A stretch of DNA of 64,000 nt, taken from the NCBI GenBank assembly GCA_000154345.1, contig DS480347.1, positions 124,001 through 188,000 on the forward strand, given 5' to 3'. Below the pieces are notes generated by a model. That model was not told where the DNA came from and made no database searches. It was given only the letters and a program-made list of their open reading frames with translations. Shown piece by piece: positions 50,325 through 59,272 of this stretch (its first letter is position 1; every line of letters starts with the position of its first letter). Both the position numbers and the translations under genes were made by a program. The DNA is from [Clostridium] leptum DSM 753. Lineage in GTDB: Bacteria; Bacillota; Clostridia; Oscillospirales; Acutalibacteraceae.

Positions 50325-51278
50325 ATGATGCAGGTTTTCAACGGCCTTGAAAAGGCCCAGCGGCCTGCCGCCGTCGCTTTGGGATGCTTTGACGGCCTAC
50401 ACAAAGGCCATCAGGCTGTCATCCGGAAGGCGGTAACGGAAAAGGCGAACGGGCTGGTTCCCAGCGTATTTACCTTTCCCGAAAGCCCGTTGGCGGAGCT
50501 CACCGGCCGGGGAAAACCCAGGCTGATGAGCAATACTCTGAAAGAGAAGATGCTGGAGGACCTTGGGGTGGAAGCCCTTTATCTGGCGCCCTTTGCGGCG
50601 GTGAAAGATCTGCCGCCGGAAGCCTTTGTGGAAGAAATTTTAAAAAATACGCTGCGGGCTGAAAAGGTGTTCTGTGGATATAATTACCATTTCGGCGCCG
50701 GAGGGACAGCCGGCAAGGAGGAACTGAAAGCTTTGTGCCGTCCCAGAGGAATCCAGGTGTGCGATTTGCCGCCGGTAACGCTGGAGGGCGCGCCGGTCAG
50801 CTCCACCAGAATCCGGAAGGCGCTGGAAAAGGGCGGGGCCCGCCAGGCCAGAGAGCTTTTGGGTCACCCCTTTTCCTATGATTTCGAGGTGGTCCACGGA
50901 AGACATATCGGGCATTTGATGGGAACGCCTACCCTGAACCAGGTGTTCCCGGAGGATTATCTGGTGCCTCGGTACGGAGTATACGCCTCCCTGGTCAGCT
51001 TTGATCAGGTGGTGACATACGGAGTCACCAATATTGGGGTAAAGCCTACGGTTGGGGCGGAGGAAAAGCCTTTGTCAGAAACCTGGATGCCTGATTACGA
51101 CGGGGAAGCCTTGTATGGAAAAATGGTGAAAACCGAGCTTTTGGAATTTATTCGTCCGGAAAAAAGGTTCGGCGGCCTGGAGGAATTGCGGGCGATGATC
51201 CTAAAAAATGGGGAACAAGCGCGGGGAATTGCTGAAAAAGAGATAAAATATATCAGAAAACAGCAGGAAAGCATGTGA
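50325..51278 (+). CDS. ribF: Bifunctional riboflavin kinase/FAD synthetase RibF
   Basis: 317 residues. FAD synthetase half: ALGCFDGLHKGHQAVIRKAV, then VEEILKNTLRAEKVFCGYNY. Riboflavin kinase half: VVHGRHIGHLMGTPTLNQVF and RYGVYASLVSFD, with GVKPTV. Makes FMN and FAD, which the window's many flavoproteins need. It ends the operon 17 bases behind truB. Confidence 0.95.
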   Translation: MMQVFNGLEKAQRPAAVALGCFDGLHKGHQAVIRKAVTEKANGLVPSVFTFPESPLAELTGRGKPRLMSNTLKEKMLEDLGVEALYLAPFAAVKDLPPEAFVEEILKNTLRAEKVFCGYNYHFGAGGTAGKEELKALCRPRGIQVCDLPPVTLEGAPVSSTRIRKALEKGGARQARELLGHPFSYDFEVVHGRHIGHLMGTPTLNQVFPEDYLVPRYGVYASLVSFDQVVTYGVTNIGVKPTVGAEEKPLSETWMPDYDGEALYGKMVKTELLEFIRPEKRFGGLEELRAMILKNGEQARGIAEKEIKYIRKQQESM

Positions 51279-51314
51279 AAAATAACAGTTGCGGAATCAG
51301 AAGAATTTGAGTAT

Positions 51315-51613
51315 AATAACAATCAATAACAATAAATACGATGAAGAGGAAGAGTAGGAGCTTTTTAACATGCAGAGAGCCGCTGGGTGGTGAGAAGCGG
51401 TTGGGCGAAAGCTTTGAACTGGCCTTGAAGTAGCACGCTGAAAGAATTGTCAAGTAGGCGGAGCCGGAGCCCGACCGTTACAGCGGGAGGATATAAGCCG
51501 GAGTATCGGCCGTATCTGCAATGAGGGCACGCCGTAAGGCGTGAAATTAGAGTGGTACCGCGTGAGACTTTTGAAAGTCTTTCGTCTCTATTTGGGGAGG
51601 CGAAAGGCTTTTT
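51315..51613 (+). ncRNA. T-box leader riboswitch controlling leuA, leucine-type
   Basis: The conserved T-box AGAGTGGTACCGCG is at 51549-51562. Stem I landmarks lie upstream: an AGTA bulge near 51347-51360 and GAACTGG near 51416, consistent with a CUG (leucine) specifier followed by an AGTAG. The terminator is 51574-51612 (AGTCTTTCGTCTC pairing with GGGAGGCGAAAGGCT, then TTTTTTT). The CUG reading is an inference; the gene downstream is leucine biosynthetic, which fits. Confidence 0.85.
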
Positions 51614-51709
51614 TTGTTGCCGAAATTTAAATCCAAAGCCCGCTGGGCCGCCTTTGTCTCCTTTCTGAAGCAGCAGCGGGCAGAACAACAAAAGGAGACG
51701 TGTTTTAAG

Positions 51710-53377
51710 ATGAGAAATGTAGAAAAGTACACCACACAGTATTTTATGCCGCCGGTTCCCTGCTATGACTGGACCAAGAAGGAATATGTGGAGAAAGCGC
51801 CGATTTGGTGCAGTGTGGACCTGCGGGATGGAAACCAGGCGTTGATCGTGCCCATGAGCCTGGAAGAAAAGCTGGAGTTTTTCAAGTTCCTGGTAGAGAT
51901 TGGGTTTAAGGAGATCGAGGTGGGCTTTCCTGCGGCGTCGGAAACGGAATATGAGTTTTTAAGAACCCTGATCGAACGGGATATGATCCCGGAGGATGTC
52001 ACTGTCCAGGTGCTGACCCAGGCCAGAGAGCATATTATCCGCAGAACCTTTGAGGCGTTGGAGGGCTGTCCCCGGGCCATCGTCCACCTTTATAACTCCA
52101 CCTCAGTAGCCCAGCGGGAGCAGGTGTTCCGCAAGAGCAAGGAGGAAATTATCAGGATCGCTGTGGACGGCGCCAAGCTGCTTCAAAAAATTTCCAGCGA
52201 AATGGGCAGCGATTTCCGGTTTGAGTATTCTCCGGAAAGCTTTACCGGCACGGAGATGGAATTTGCCCGGGATATCTGCAATGCTGTGCTGGATGTCTGG
52301 AAGCCGACGCCGGAGAAAAAGGTGATTATCAATCTTCCGGTGACAGTAGAGCATTCCATGCCTCACGTTTACGCCTGCCAGGTAGAATATATGTGCAAGC
52401 ATCTGGATTACCGTGACAGCGTGGTGGTCTCCCTCCATCCCCATAACGACCGGGGTTGCGGCGTGGCGGACTGCGAATTGGGCCTGCTGGCCGGCGCGGA
52501 CCGGATCGAGGGAACCTTGTTCGGCAACGGTGAACGCACCGGAAACGCGGATATCGTTACCCTGGCTCTGAACATGTTTTCCCAGGGGGTAGACCCCAAG
52601 CTGAATTTTGAGGATATGCCGTCTACCGTTGCTCTTTATGAAAAAGTCACGGGGATGCATGTGTATGACCGCCAGCCTTACGGCGGCAAGCTGGTGTTTG
52701 CGGCGTTTTCCGGATCTCATCAGGATGCCATCGCCAAAGGAATGAAATGGCGGGAGGAAAAGGAATGCGACCATTGGACTGTACCCTACCTCTGCATCGA
52801 CCCCAAGGATATCGGCAGGGAATACGAGGGCGACGTGATCCGAATCAACAGCCAGTCCGGTAAGGGAGGCATCGGCTATCTGCTGGAGCAGAAATACGGT
52901 TTTGTTTTACCGCCGAAAATGCGGGAAGATTTTGGCTATGCGGTAAAGAATGTTTCCGACCATCAGCATAAGGAGCTTCAGCCGGAGGAGGTCTATGAGA
53001 TCTTCCGGAGGGAGTATTTAAATATCAACGATAAGATCTCTTTGGTAGACTTTCATTTCGTCCGCAATGACTGCATCCACGCCGCGGTTACCGTGAAAAT
53101 CGGCGGCGTGGAAAAGGAGATCAAGGGCGACGGCAACGGCCGCTTGGATGCCGTCAGCAACGCCATCAAGGAAAATCTGGGGATTCAATATCAGGATCTG
53201 ACCTACACGGAGCACGCCTTGGAGCAAGGCTCCAAATCCCGTGCCGCGGCTTATGTGGGGATCACCGGCAAGGACGGGAGGATCACCTGGGGCGTTGGCG
53301 TGGACAGCGATATTATCACCGCTTCGGTTAAGGCCTTGTTCAGCGCGATCAACCGCCAGGAAAGAAAAAAGGATTAA
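51710..53377 (+). CDS. leuA: 2-isopropylmalate synthase
   Basis: 555 residues from the ATG at 51710 (AAAGGAGA upstream); frame upstream is open only through the T-box region. HMG-like TIM barrel: CSVDLRDGNQALIVPMSLEE, HPHNDRGCGVADCELGLLAG with metal-binding HPHND, GNGERTGNADIVTLALNM. The C-terminal regulatory domain runs from about 440, with leucine-binding repeats. It is the long type related to LeuA of Actinobacteria. It commits acetyl-CoA and ketoisovalerate to leucine. Confidence 0.95.
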   Translation: MRNVEKYTTQYFMPPVPCYDWTKKEYVEKAPIWCSVDLRDGNQALIVPMSLEEKLEFFKFLVEIGFKEIEVGFPAASETEYEFLRTLIERDMIPEDVTVQVLTQAREHIIRRTFEALEGCPRAIVHLYNSTSVAQREQVFRKSKEEIIRIAVDGAKLLQKISSEMGSDFRFEYSPESFTGTEMEFARDICNAVLDVWKPTPEKKVIINLPVTVEHSMPHVYACQVEYMCKHLDYRDSVVVSLHPHNDRGCGVADCELGLLAGADRIEGTLFGNGERTGNADIVTLALNMFSQGVDPKLNFEDMPSTVALYEKVTGMHVYDRQPYGGKLVFAAFSGSHQDAIAKGMKWREEKECDHWTVPYLCIDPKDIGREYEGDVIRINSQSGKGGIGYLLEQKYGFVLPPKMREDFGYAVKNVSDHQHKELQPEEVYEIFRREYLNINDKISLVDFHFVRNDCIHAAVTVKIGGVEKEIKGDGNGRLDAVSNAIKENLGIQYQDLTYTEHALEQGSKSRAAAYVGITGKDGRITWGVGVDSDIITASVKALFSAINRQERKKD

Positions 53378-53547
53378 CTTTTATTCATAGCTTCCCTGAA
53401 GCGCCCCCTCCCGAGGTACCGTCGGGTAATAGCCCGCCTGGATTTTGCGCCTGGCGAACCAACGTGCCTCACGGAATGAGGGCAGAGAAGGAGATCTGTG
53501 AGACAAGCGTTCTCGTTCAAGTAAAACGGGAAAAATCGTAAAATAGG

Positions 53548-53578
53548 AAAAGCCCGGAACAAAATGCTCCGGGCTTTT
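53548..53578. terminator. Convergent terminator between leuA and nadE
   Basis: AAAAGCCCGGA (53548-53558) pairs with TCCGGGCTTTT (53568-53578) with T-runs on both strands; it serves leuA on plus and NAD synthetase on minus. The 170 bases between leuA and it hold nothing I recognise. Confidence 0.85.
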
Positions 53579-53600
53579 CCTTTGAGACAGAATAGTGCTG

Positions 53601-55523
53601 TTACTCCTGTTCGGAAAGCTCGTCAAGCTCCTTCAGCCACAGCGCCGAGGAGGCATCGCTGGGCATCCGCCAGTCGCCTCTGGGTGACAGGGTGACGGAG
53701 CCCACCTTGGGGCCGTCAGGCAGGCAGGAGCGCTTGAACTGCTGGTTGAAGAAGCGGCGATAGAAGGTTTTCAGCCATTTTAAAATAGTTTCCTGGTCAT
53801 AGGCGCCGTCAAAGGCCAGCCTTGCCAGATGGTAAACCTTAGCGGGAGAAAAGCCCCAGCGGATGGCGTAATATAAATAAAAGTCATGCAGCTCATAAGG
53901 CCCGACCAGATCCTCGGTTTTCTGAGAGATCTCCCCATCCTTAGCGGGCAGAAGCTCTGGGCTGACCGGAGTGTCCAGAATATCCATCAAAACTTCCTTC
54001 AGCCTTGGATCGTTGAGCTTTTCCGCTTCATAGGACACCAGATGGCGAATCAAGGTTTTAGGGATAGAGGCGTTAACCCCATACATGGACATGTGGTCAC
54101 CGTTATAGGTAGCCCAGCCTAAGGCCAGCTCGGAAAGATCACCGGTGCCGATTACAAGGCCGCCGGTTTGGTTAGCCCAGTCCATCAGCACCAGGGTGCG
54201 GGTGCGGGCCTGGGCGTTCTCAAAGGTAACGTCTTGGTCATCCGGGCTGTGGCCAATATCCTCGAAATGCTGCAGCACCTGTTTGGCAATATCTACCCGC
54301 TCCAGAGTCACGCCCAGACGCTGGGCTAAAATCTCCGCGTTGCTTTTGGTGCGCTGGGTCGTACCGAAGCAAGGCATGGTAATAGCGATGATATCCGTTC
54401 TAGGCCGGTTTAGCAAATCCATCGCCCGGGCGGTAACGCAGAGAGCCAAAGTGGAATCCAGTCCACCGGAAATTCCAACCACGGCTGTTTTAGCGCGGGA
54501 ATGCTCCAGACGCTTTTTCAAGCCTAGGGATTGGATGGATAATATAGTTTCACAGCGGTTCTTCAGAGTGCTTTGCTCCGACGGGATAAACGGCCTGGGG
54601 TCGATGATTCTTGTCAGATTGGTCTTTTCTACCGGCAGAGAAAAATAAATCCTCTGATAGCCCTCGTCTTGTACGGCGGGGAAGGAAGAAAGCCTGCGGC
54701 GTTCTCCGGAAAGCCGTTGAACGTCCAGCTCGCTGATGGTCAGGCTGTTGTGAAACAGCCTGCTTTCCGCCAGGATTGCGCCGTTCTCCGCAATCAGGTT
54801 GTGGCCGGAGAATACTAAATCGGTGGTGGATTCTCCCTCGCCTGCGGAGGCGTATATATAGCCGCACACCAGCCTGCCGCTTTGACCGCCTACCAGCTCT
54901 TTCCGGTAAGCATCCTTGCCGATCACCTCGTTGCTGGCGGAGGGATTTGCGATAATAGTGGCTCCGGCTAACGCATGGTAATTGGACGGCGGAATCGGGG
55001 ACCATAGATCCTCGCAGATTTCCACAGCCACCTTCAGCTCAGAAAGCGTGTCACAGCAGAACAACAGCTTAGAGCCGAAGGGAACCTCTTTCCCGAACAG
55101 GCGGCATACTGTGTTTTCCGCCGGCGCGGGCACAAAATGCCGCTTCTCATAAAATTCGTTATAGTTAGGCAGATTGGTTTTTGGAACCACTCCCAAAATT
55201 TCTCCCTGGAAAATCACAGCGGCGCAGTTATAAAGCTTGTCCTCTACCGTAAGCGGCAGTCCGGCCACGGTGAGAAGGCTCAGCTTCCGGCTGGCCTCCA
55301 TTACAGTGCGCAAGGCCGTTAAAGCGCCGTCCAGGAGGCGGCGCTGCAGAAATAAATCGGAACAAGTGTAGCCGGTGATACAAAGCTCCGGAAAAACCAG
55401 GAGCTTTACCCCTTTTTCGGAGGCTTCCCTCATCAGCTTTACCGTCTGGCCAGCATTATACGAACAATCAGCGACCCGGATTTCCGGAGTCGCCGCCGCA
55501 GCCTTTATAAACCCATAGCGCAT
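53601..55523 (-). CDS. nadE: Glutamine-dependent NAD synthetase
   Basis: 640 residues from the ATG at 55523; a longer frame upstream is spurious. N-terminal nitrilase-type amidase: KLLVFPELCITGYTCSDLFL (Glu), VPKTNLPNYNEFYEKRHF (Lys), ELKVAVEICEDLWSP (Cys). The synthetase half has VVGISGGLDSTLALCVTARA and GTGDLSELALGWATYNGDHM. Converts deamido-NAD to NAD using glutamine. Usual length for the fused type. Confidence 0.96.
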   Translation of the reverse strand: MRYGFIKAAAATPEIRVADCSYNAGQTVKLMREASEKGVKLLVFPELCITGYTCSDLFLQRRLLDGALTALRTVMEASRKLSLLTVAGLPLTVEDKLYNCAAVIFQGEILGVVPKTNLPNYNEFYEKRHFVPAPAENTVCRLFGKEVPFGSKLLFCCDTLSELKVAVEICEDLWSPIPPSNYHALAGATIIANPSASNEVIGKDAYRKELVGGQSGRLVCGYIYASAGEGESTTDLVFSGHNLIAENGAILAESRLFHNSLTISELDVQRLSGERRRLSSFPAVQDEGYQRIYFSLPVEKTNLTRIIDPRPFIPSEQSTLKNRCETILSIQSLGLKKRLEHSRAKTAVVGISGGLDSTLALCVTARAMDLLNRPRTDIIAITMPCFGTTQRTKSNAEILAQRLGVTLERVDIAKQVLQHFEDIGHSPDDQDVTFENAQARTRTLVLMDWANQTGGLVIGTGDLSELALGWATYNGDHMSMYGVNASIPKTLIRHLVSYEAEKLNDPRLKEVLMDILDTPVSPELLPAKDGEISQKTEDLVGPYELHDFYLYYAIRWGFSPAKVYHLARLAFDGAYDQETILKWLKTFYRRFFNQQFKRSCLPDGPKVGSVTLSPRGDWRMPSDASSALWLKELDELSEQE

Positions 55524-55668
55524 GGAACCACTCCCTGTTAGAATTGGTGTTTTTCTTAGTATACTACGAAATTCCCAGCGATTGCAAGAATTGGAAAATA
55601 ATTGCCGCTTTCTTAAAATAAAGCGCGGAAGCCCCCGTGAGTACATCCCAGGGCTTGGTTGCGCCGCC

Positions 55669-55698
55669 TTGATACCGAACGGGCTTCTATGGTAAAAT
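55669..55698 (+). promoter_or_regulatory. Promoter of the SRPBCC-protein gene
   Basis: TTGATA (55669-55674), an 18-base spacer and TAAAAT (55693-55698), about 34 bases before the start codon. It lies in the divergent gap with nadE. Confidence 0.55.
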
Positions 55699-55731
55699 AA
55701 AAGCAGAATTTCATCTGGAAGAGGTGCTGAA

Positions 55732-56124
55732 ATGATTGTTTCCCGGAGAATGGCTGTGATTCCCAAGGACATCCATGAGGTTTGGAAAATAGTCACGTCG
55801 GTGGAAGACGCTGGCTGGCGCAGCGATTTAAGCCGTACGGAGATTTTAAATGAAAGACAGTTTGTAGAGTACACGAAAAAGGGGTATCCCACCATTTTTA
55901 CTGTTACGGCTGAGGAGACGGACAGACTCTGGGAATTTGATTTGGAAAATAATACGATGCAGGGACATTGGAGAGGCGTTTTCCTCGCAAAGGGGAAGGA
56001 AACAGAGCTGGATTTTACGGAACAAATACATTGCAAAAAGCTTATTCTCAGGCCGTTTATTAAGCTTTACCTTAAAAGCCAGCAATCACGATATGTTTCC
56101 GATCTAAAAAAAGCGTTGCGATAA
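55732..56124 (+). CDS. SRPBCC-superfamily protein
   Basis: 130 residues with a beta-rich START/SRPBCC pattern: VSRRMAVIPKDIHEVWKIVT, then WRSDLSRTEILNERQFVEYT and LDFTEQIHCKKLILRPFIKL, ending in the long helix LKSQQSRYVSDLKKA. Such proteins bind hydrophobic ligands. The ligand is unknown. GAGGTGC upstream. Confidence 0.75.
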   Translation: MIVSRRMAVIPKDIHEVWKIVTSVEDAGWRSDLSRTEILNERQFVEYTKKGYPTIFTVTAEETDRLWEFDLENNTMQGHWRGVFLAKGKETELDFTEQIHCKKLILRPFIKLYLKSQQSRYVSDLKKALR

Positions 56125-56413
56125 CATTTCTCAGAGGGCCTGCGACTTCCTTTCCAAGGGAAAAGAAATATGGTATAATAAATTGCAACCGAAGCGGTGC
56201 TTTCTTTGGAAAAGAAATTCCAGCTTTTGCCCTTGTGCCGGTTCCCGTGGTTTCCGGGGAATCTGGAATACGCAGGACAAAAAAGGGGTTCCATTTGTTA
56301 AAGGCTTCCGTATGGCTTCCATAGCTGCCGGCGGCTTTGAATCATTTTAGAGCTTCTGGCATTGCTGGCCCAATAAAGCGCTTTTATCGGCAAAACGCGC
56401 CGCTGGAACACAG
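56125..56413. other. Gap without a supported gene
   Basis: About 290 bases. A good TATAAT (56174-56179) with a TTTCCA 17 bases upstream may be a promoter, but no open frame with a ribosome site follows. It could drive a small RNA; nothing else stands out. Confidence 0.3.
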
Positions 56414-57328
56414 TTACATGATAATGCTGAATACCAGCATTTCCTCTAGAGTTCGGTGAATACCCGGCAGGTCGGACAGGGGAAGAGGATTTTCCCCTTT
56501 GCCGATTTCAATCGTGAAGGCGGGACGGCAGAAGCAGGAGATAAACCAATCCTTGAAGCCGCCGCCGGTGGCTATCGCTTCCGGCTCCGACATTTCATAG
56601 CCGCTGGAGGCGGCCAGCACCTGGGCCATAAGCCGGCTTTTTTCAGGAGTACGTTCCCCGAAATCCCAATAAATTTCTTCTCCCTGGCTGTGAAAGGCTA
56701 AGGCGTGGCGGAAATACTGGCTGCGGCAGAAATCGCATAAAAGCCTGGTTTCCGGCTCGCTCTCCGGATATTCCCCACCGTACCGGGTAGGCGCCGGATG
56801 GTAGATTCCCTGCTCCCGTTCCAACGTGTGAAGCGCTTCCCAGCCAGCGTTGAAATTGTGGTTTAAATCCACGCCACGGGCGTTTGCCTGCCAACGGGAG
56901 GTGTCTCCGCAGCTTACATTATGGACTAATTCCCGGTATTCGCCCGCAGCGGCGGAGCCGTGCAAGGAGATCTCCACCCCATCCGGATTGACGCAGGGAA
57001 TGACTGTGACCCCGCGGCGGCGCAGAAAATCCCCCAGTTTAATATCGGAAATAAGGCTGCCGGTTTCCAGCGCCGCCGCCATCTGGGAGGTAAAGCGGAG
57101 CAGCAGCAGAGAGGTCAGCCATTCCATACCGTGAAAGGCCCCGCATAACAGCACCGGGTCGTCTCCGGCTCCGAGCTGCAGCAGGTCGATGCTTCTGCCG
57201 CATAGGCTTTTTCCTATCACCCTGCGGCTGACAGAGGGATGGAGGCCGCATAGGGCGGTAATCAAATGTTCCCTTCCCTGAGCGTCGGGAACAAAGCTGG
57301 ACCAGTTAATACGATGATAAGCTTTCAA
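56414..57328 (-). CDS. M14-family zinc carboxypeptidase
   Basis: 304 residues if the TTG at 57328 (GGGGTGA upstream) is used; an ATG at 57376 is 16 codons earlier and has no ribosome site. Zinc ligands: AFHGMEWLTS (His, Glu) and FRHALAFHSQGEEI (His). The catalytic Glu is in FTIEIGKGENP. VDLNHNFNAGW is typical of gamma-D-glutamyl-meso-DAP peptidases (MpaA, ENP1). It probably trims peptidoglycan peptides. Confidence 0.85.
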   Translation of the reverse strand: MKAYHRINWSSFVPDAQGREHLITALCGLHPSVSRRVIGKSLCGRSIDLLQLGAGDDPVLLCGAFHGMEWLTSLLLLRFTSQMAAALETGSLISDIKLGDFLRRRGVTVIPCVNPDGVEISLHGSAAAGEYRELVHNVSCGDTSRWQANARGVDLNHNFNAGWEALHTLEREQGIYHPAPTRYGGEYPESEPETRLLCDFCRSQYFRHALAFHSQGEEIYWDFGERTPEKSRLMAQVLAASSGYEMSEPEAIATGGGFKDWFISCFCRPAFTIEIGKGENPLPLSDLPGIHRTLEEMLVFSIIM

Positions 57329-57401
57329 AACAATCACCCCGTAAAGGGTATGACAGCGGTGAGATGAAAATACCAAATCCAGTCAAGGAAGGAAGAGATC
57401 C

Positions 57402-57950
57402 ATGAGTAAATTAACAGAAAAAAAGCTTTCCAGAGAGGAAATTTTTAAAGGCCATGTGGTTCATTTGGTAGTGGACCGGGTGGAATTGGAAAACGGCCAT
57501 GAGACCTCCCGGGAAGTAGTGGAGCATCCCGGCGGTGTGTGCGTCGCCGCCCTGACGGAGAAAAACGAGCTTTTGTTTGTCCGTCAATTTCGTTATCCCT
57601 ACGGCGAAGTCGTGCTGGAGCTTCCGGCGGGGAAGCTGGAAAAGGGATCCACCCCTCTGGAAAACGGAAAGCGGGAGCTGAAAGAGGAAACCGGTGCCAC
57701 CGGCTTTGGCTACCTTTCTCTGGGAAAATTGTATCCCTCTCCCGGCTATACCAGTGAAATAATCCATCTTTATTTCTGCAGAGTGGAGAACTTTGGGGAA
57801 ATGGAGCCTGATGACGACGAGTTTTTAGAGGTAGAACGGATTCCTCTGGAAAAAGCGGTGGAAATGGTGCTGAATAATGAGATTCCCGACAGCAAGACCC
57901 AGACGGCGGTTTTGAAAACCGCCATGCTGCTGGAAAAAGGAATTTTGTAA
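57402..57950 (+). CDS. Nudix ADP-ribose pyrophosphatase
   Basis: 182 residues. N-terminus ADPRase-type (LSREEIFKGHVVHLVVDRVE, VVEHPGGVCVAAL). Nudix box is LPAGKLEKGSTPLENGKREL with KEETG; the first Glu of the box is Ser, the metal-binding RELKEE is intact. Hydrolyses ADP-ribose or similar. RBS GGAAGGAAGAG. Confidence 0.88.
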   Translation: MSKLTEKKLSREEIFKGHVVHLVVDRVELENGHETSREVVEHPGGVCVAALTEKNELLFVRQFRYPYGEVVLELPAGKLEKGSTPLENGKRELKEETGATGFGYLSLGKLYPSPGYTSEIIHLYFCRVENFGEMEPDDDEFLEVERIPLEKAVEMVLNNEIPDSKTQTAVLKTAMLLEKGIL

Positions 57951-57981
57951 GCGAGTTTGATTGCGACAGGGAGGAACCAAG

Positions 57982-58359
57982 ATGCTGGTGAACCCAATTT
58001 TATTAATCTTCGGCTTGTTTTTGCTTGGCGTTGTGATCTGCTTCTATATTGTACGGAGGCCTACCAGACCCTATCTCTCCGGAGTTTGTCTGATTCTGCT
58101 TGCTCTGTTTTTGGGCTGTACTGCGGTGGTGAACGCCTCTCTGCCTCCGGTTTCCCAATTCGACTGGGCCAACGAGGTGATGCGAAAGCTGACGCCGTTT
58201 GTCGTTTTTCGAAAACAGCCTACCCAGGAGGAATGCGAGGCTTCCTTTCGGGTGTACCAGTCCATCGACATCGGCTTGGTAACAGCGACGCTGGTAAGCA
58301 TCGGTTATGACATCTGGAACTCTTTGCTCCGCAGCTCCCGCCCGGAGGAGGAGCCGTAA
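57982..58359 (+). CDS. Small membrane protein of unknown function
   Basis: 125 residues from the ATG at 57982, which has GGGAGGAA upstream. Two N-terminal hydrophobic helices (PILLIFGLFLLGVVICFYIV and VCLILLALFLGCTAVV) and a soluble tail. Not recognised. It follows the Nudix gene by 31 bases and ends before a terminator, so it is in the same operon. Confidence 0.65.
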   Translation: MLVNPILLIFGLFLLGVVICFYIVRRPTRPYLSGVCLILLALFLGCTAVVNASLPPVSQFDWANEVMRKLTPFVVFRKQPTQEECEASFRVYQSIDIGLVTATLVSIGYDIWNSLLRSSRPEEEP

Positions 58360-58486
58360 AGAAATGTGAAACGGCGTCTTTGTCATGCGGCGGGAATGTT
58401 TGAAGCCGAGTATGAAAAGGGCTGCTGTATTCTGCCGCAAAATGAGGAAAGCCCTTATGAAACAGCTTCCAACGGACATACCGTCA

Positions 58487-58527
58487 AAGCCCCGTACTGT
58501 GAAATAACCACAGTACGGGGCTTTTTT
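58487..58527 (+). terminator. Terminator of the Nudix operon
   Basis: AAGCCCCGTACTGTG (58487-58501) pairs with CACAGTACGGGGCTT (58509-58523), followed by TTTT. Confidence 0.9.
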
Positions 58528-58661
58528 GGCCAGAGAAAACACGCTGCAAAGGTCGCTGCCGCAGCGGCGGAATAGACCGCTGCATTCTGCCGGAGGCCGG
58601 CGCCTGTCATTCCTGCGTAATCCTTTCAGCTACTGGTCCGGCCGGCGCTTTCATGAGTAAA

Positions 58662-58697
58662 AAATCCCTTATGCGACAGATTTCGCATAAGGGATTT
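58662..58697 (-). terminator. Terminator of zur
   Basis: AAATCCCTTATGCGA and TCGCATAAGGGATTT form a 15-bp stem with a 6-base loop, 23 bases after the zur stop; A-rich on the plus left side gives a T-run on minus. Confidence 0.85.
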
Positions 58698-58719
58698 GCT
58701 ATGCTTTTAAAGAAAGACG

Positions 58720-59127
58720 CTATTTCCCGTTTTTTGTTTTTCCTTTGCACGCCGGGCAAAGCCCATAGAGAGTCAAATCATGGTCGGTGATGGTAAAGCC
58801 GGTTTCGTCGGTAAGCTTATGCTCAAGCTCGTGGAGAGGGCAATCCTCCAGACGGATTTTTTCCTGACAGCCGGTGCAGATCAGGTAGTGGCCGTGATGG
58901 CCCTTTGCTAGGGAATAACGGGTGACGCCATCTTGAAAAAAGGATTTCTCCAAAAGCCCGGCGTTGGTAAACAGCTCCAGATTCCGGTAAACTGTGGACA
59001 AGGCCAGCTTAGGATAGCTTGGGGCGATAGCTTCCCCGATTTCCTCTGCTGTTAAAGGAGTGTTCCGCTCGGCAAGCAGATTCATGATCGCCGAGCGCTG
59101 TTTGGTGTTTTTAAATCCTTTAGCCAT
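58720..59127 (-). CDS. zur: Fur-family regulator, probably zinc-responsive Zur
   Basis: 135 residues from the ATG at 59127 (AAGGTGA upstream). Fur HTH: KQRSAIMNLLAERNTPLTAE, LALSTVYRNLELFTNAGLLE. Metal-binding His-rich AKGHHGHYLICTGCQEKI and the structural CPAC end with the CxxC pairs. It is divergent from a zinc importer, hence Zur and not Fur. Represses znuACB when zinc is abundant. Confidence 0.88.
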   Translation of the reverse strand: MAKGFKNTKQRSAIMNLLAERNTPLTAEEIGEAIAPSYPKLALSTVYRNLELFTNAGLLEKSFFQDGVTRYSLAKGHHGHYLICTGCQEKIRLEDCPLHELEHKLTDETGFTITDHDLTLYGLCPACKGKTKNGK

Positions 59128-59191
59128 GCTGGTCACCTTCTTTGCTTCCATTGTAGCAAAGAAACAGGGAAATTTCAAGACAAGCCGCCTC

Positions 59192-59248
59192 TTGACAGAA
59201 AAGGCAGGCCGGAGTACAATAGGAAAAGCTAAATGCAAATAATTTGCA
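59192..59248 (+). promoter_or_regulatory. znu promoter with Zur-box-like palindrome
   Basis: Plus strand TTGACA (59192-59197), 17 bases, TACAAT (59215-59220). Just downstream, TGCAAAT-A-ATTTGCA (59234-59248) is a perfect palindrome covering the transcript start. On the minus strand TTGAAA, 17 bases and TACAAT give the zur promoter (about 59150-59178). Confidence 0.75.
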
Positions 59249-59272
59249 ATTACGAAACTTTTTGGAGGCATT

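Noticed and set aside
53601..56036. Longer NAD synthetase start giving 811 residues
   Set aside because: The extra 171 residues overlap the SRPBCC gene and the divergent promoter; a clean start exists at 55523.
58366..58575. 69-codon plus frame after the Nudix operon
   Set aside because: It spans a strong terminator hairpin and has no ribosome site.
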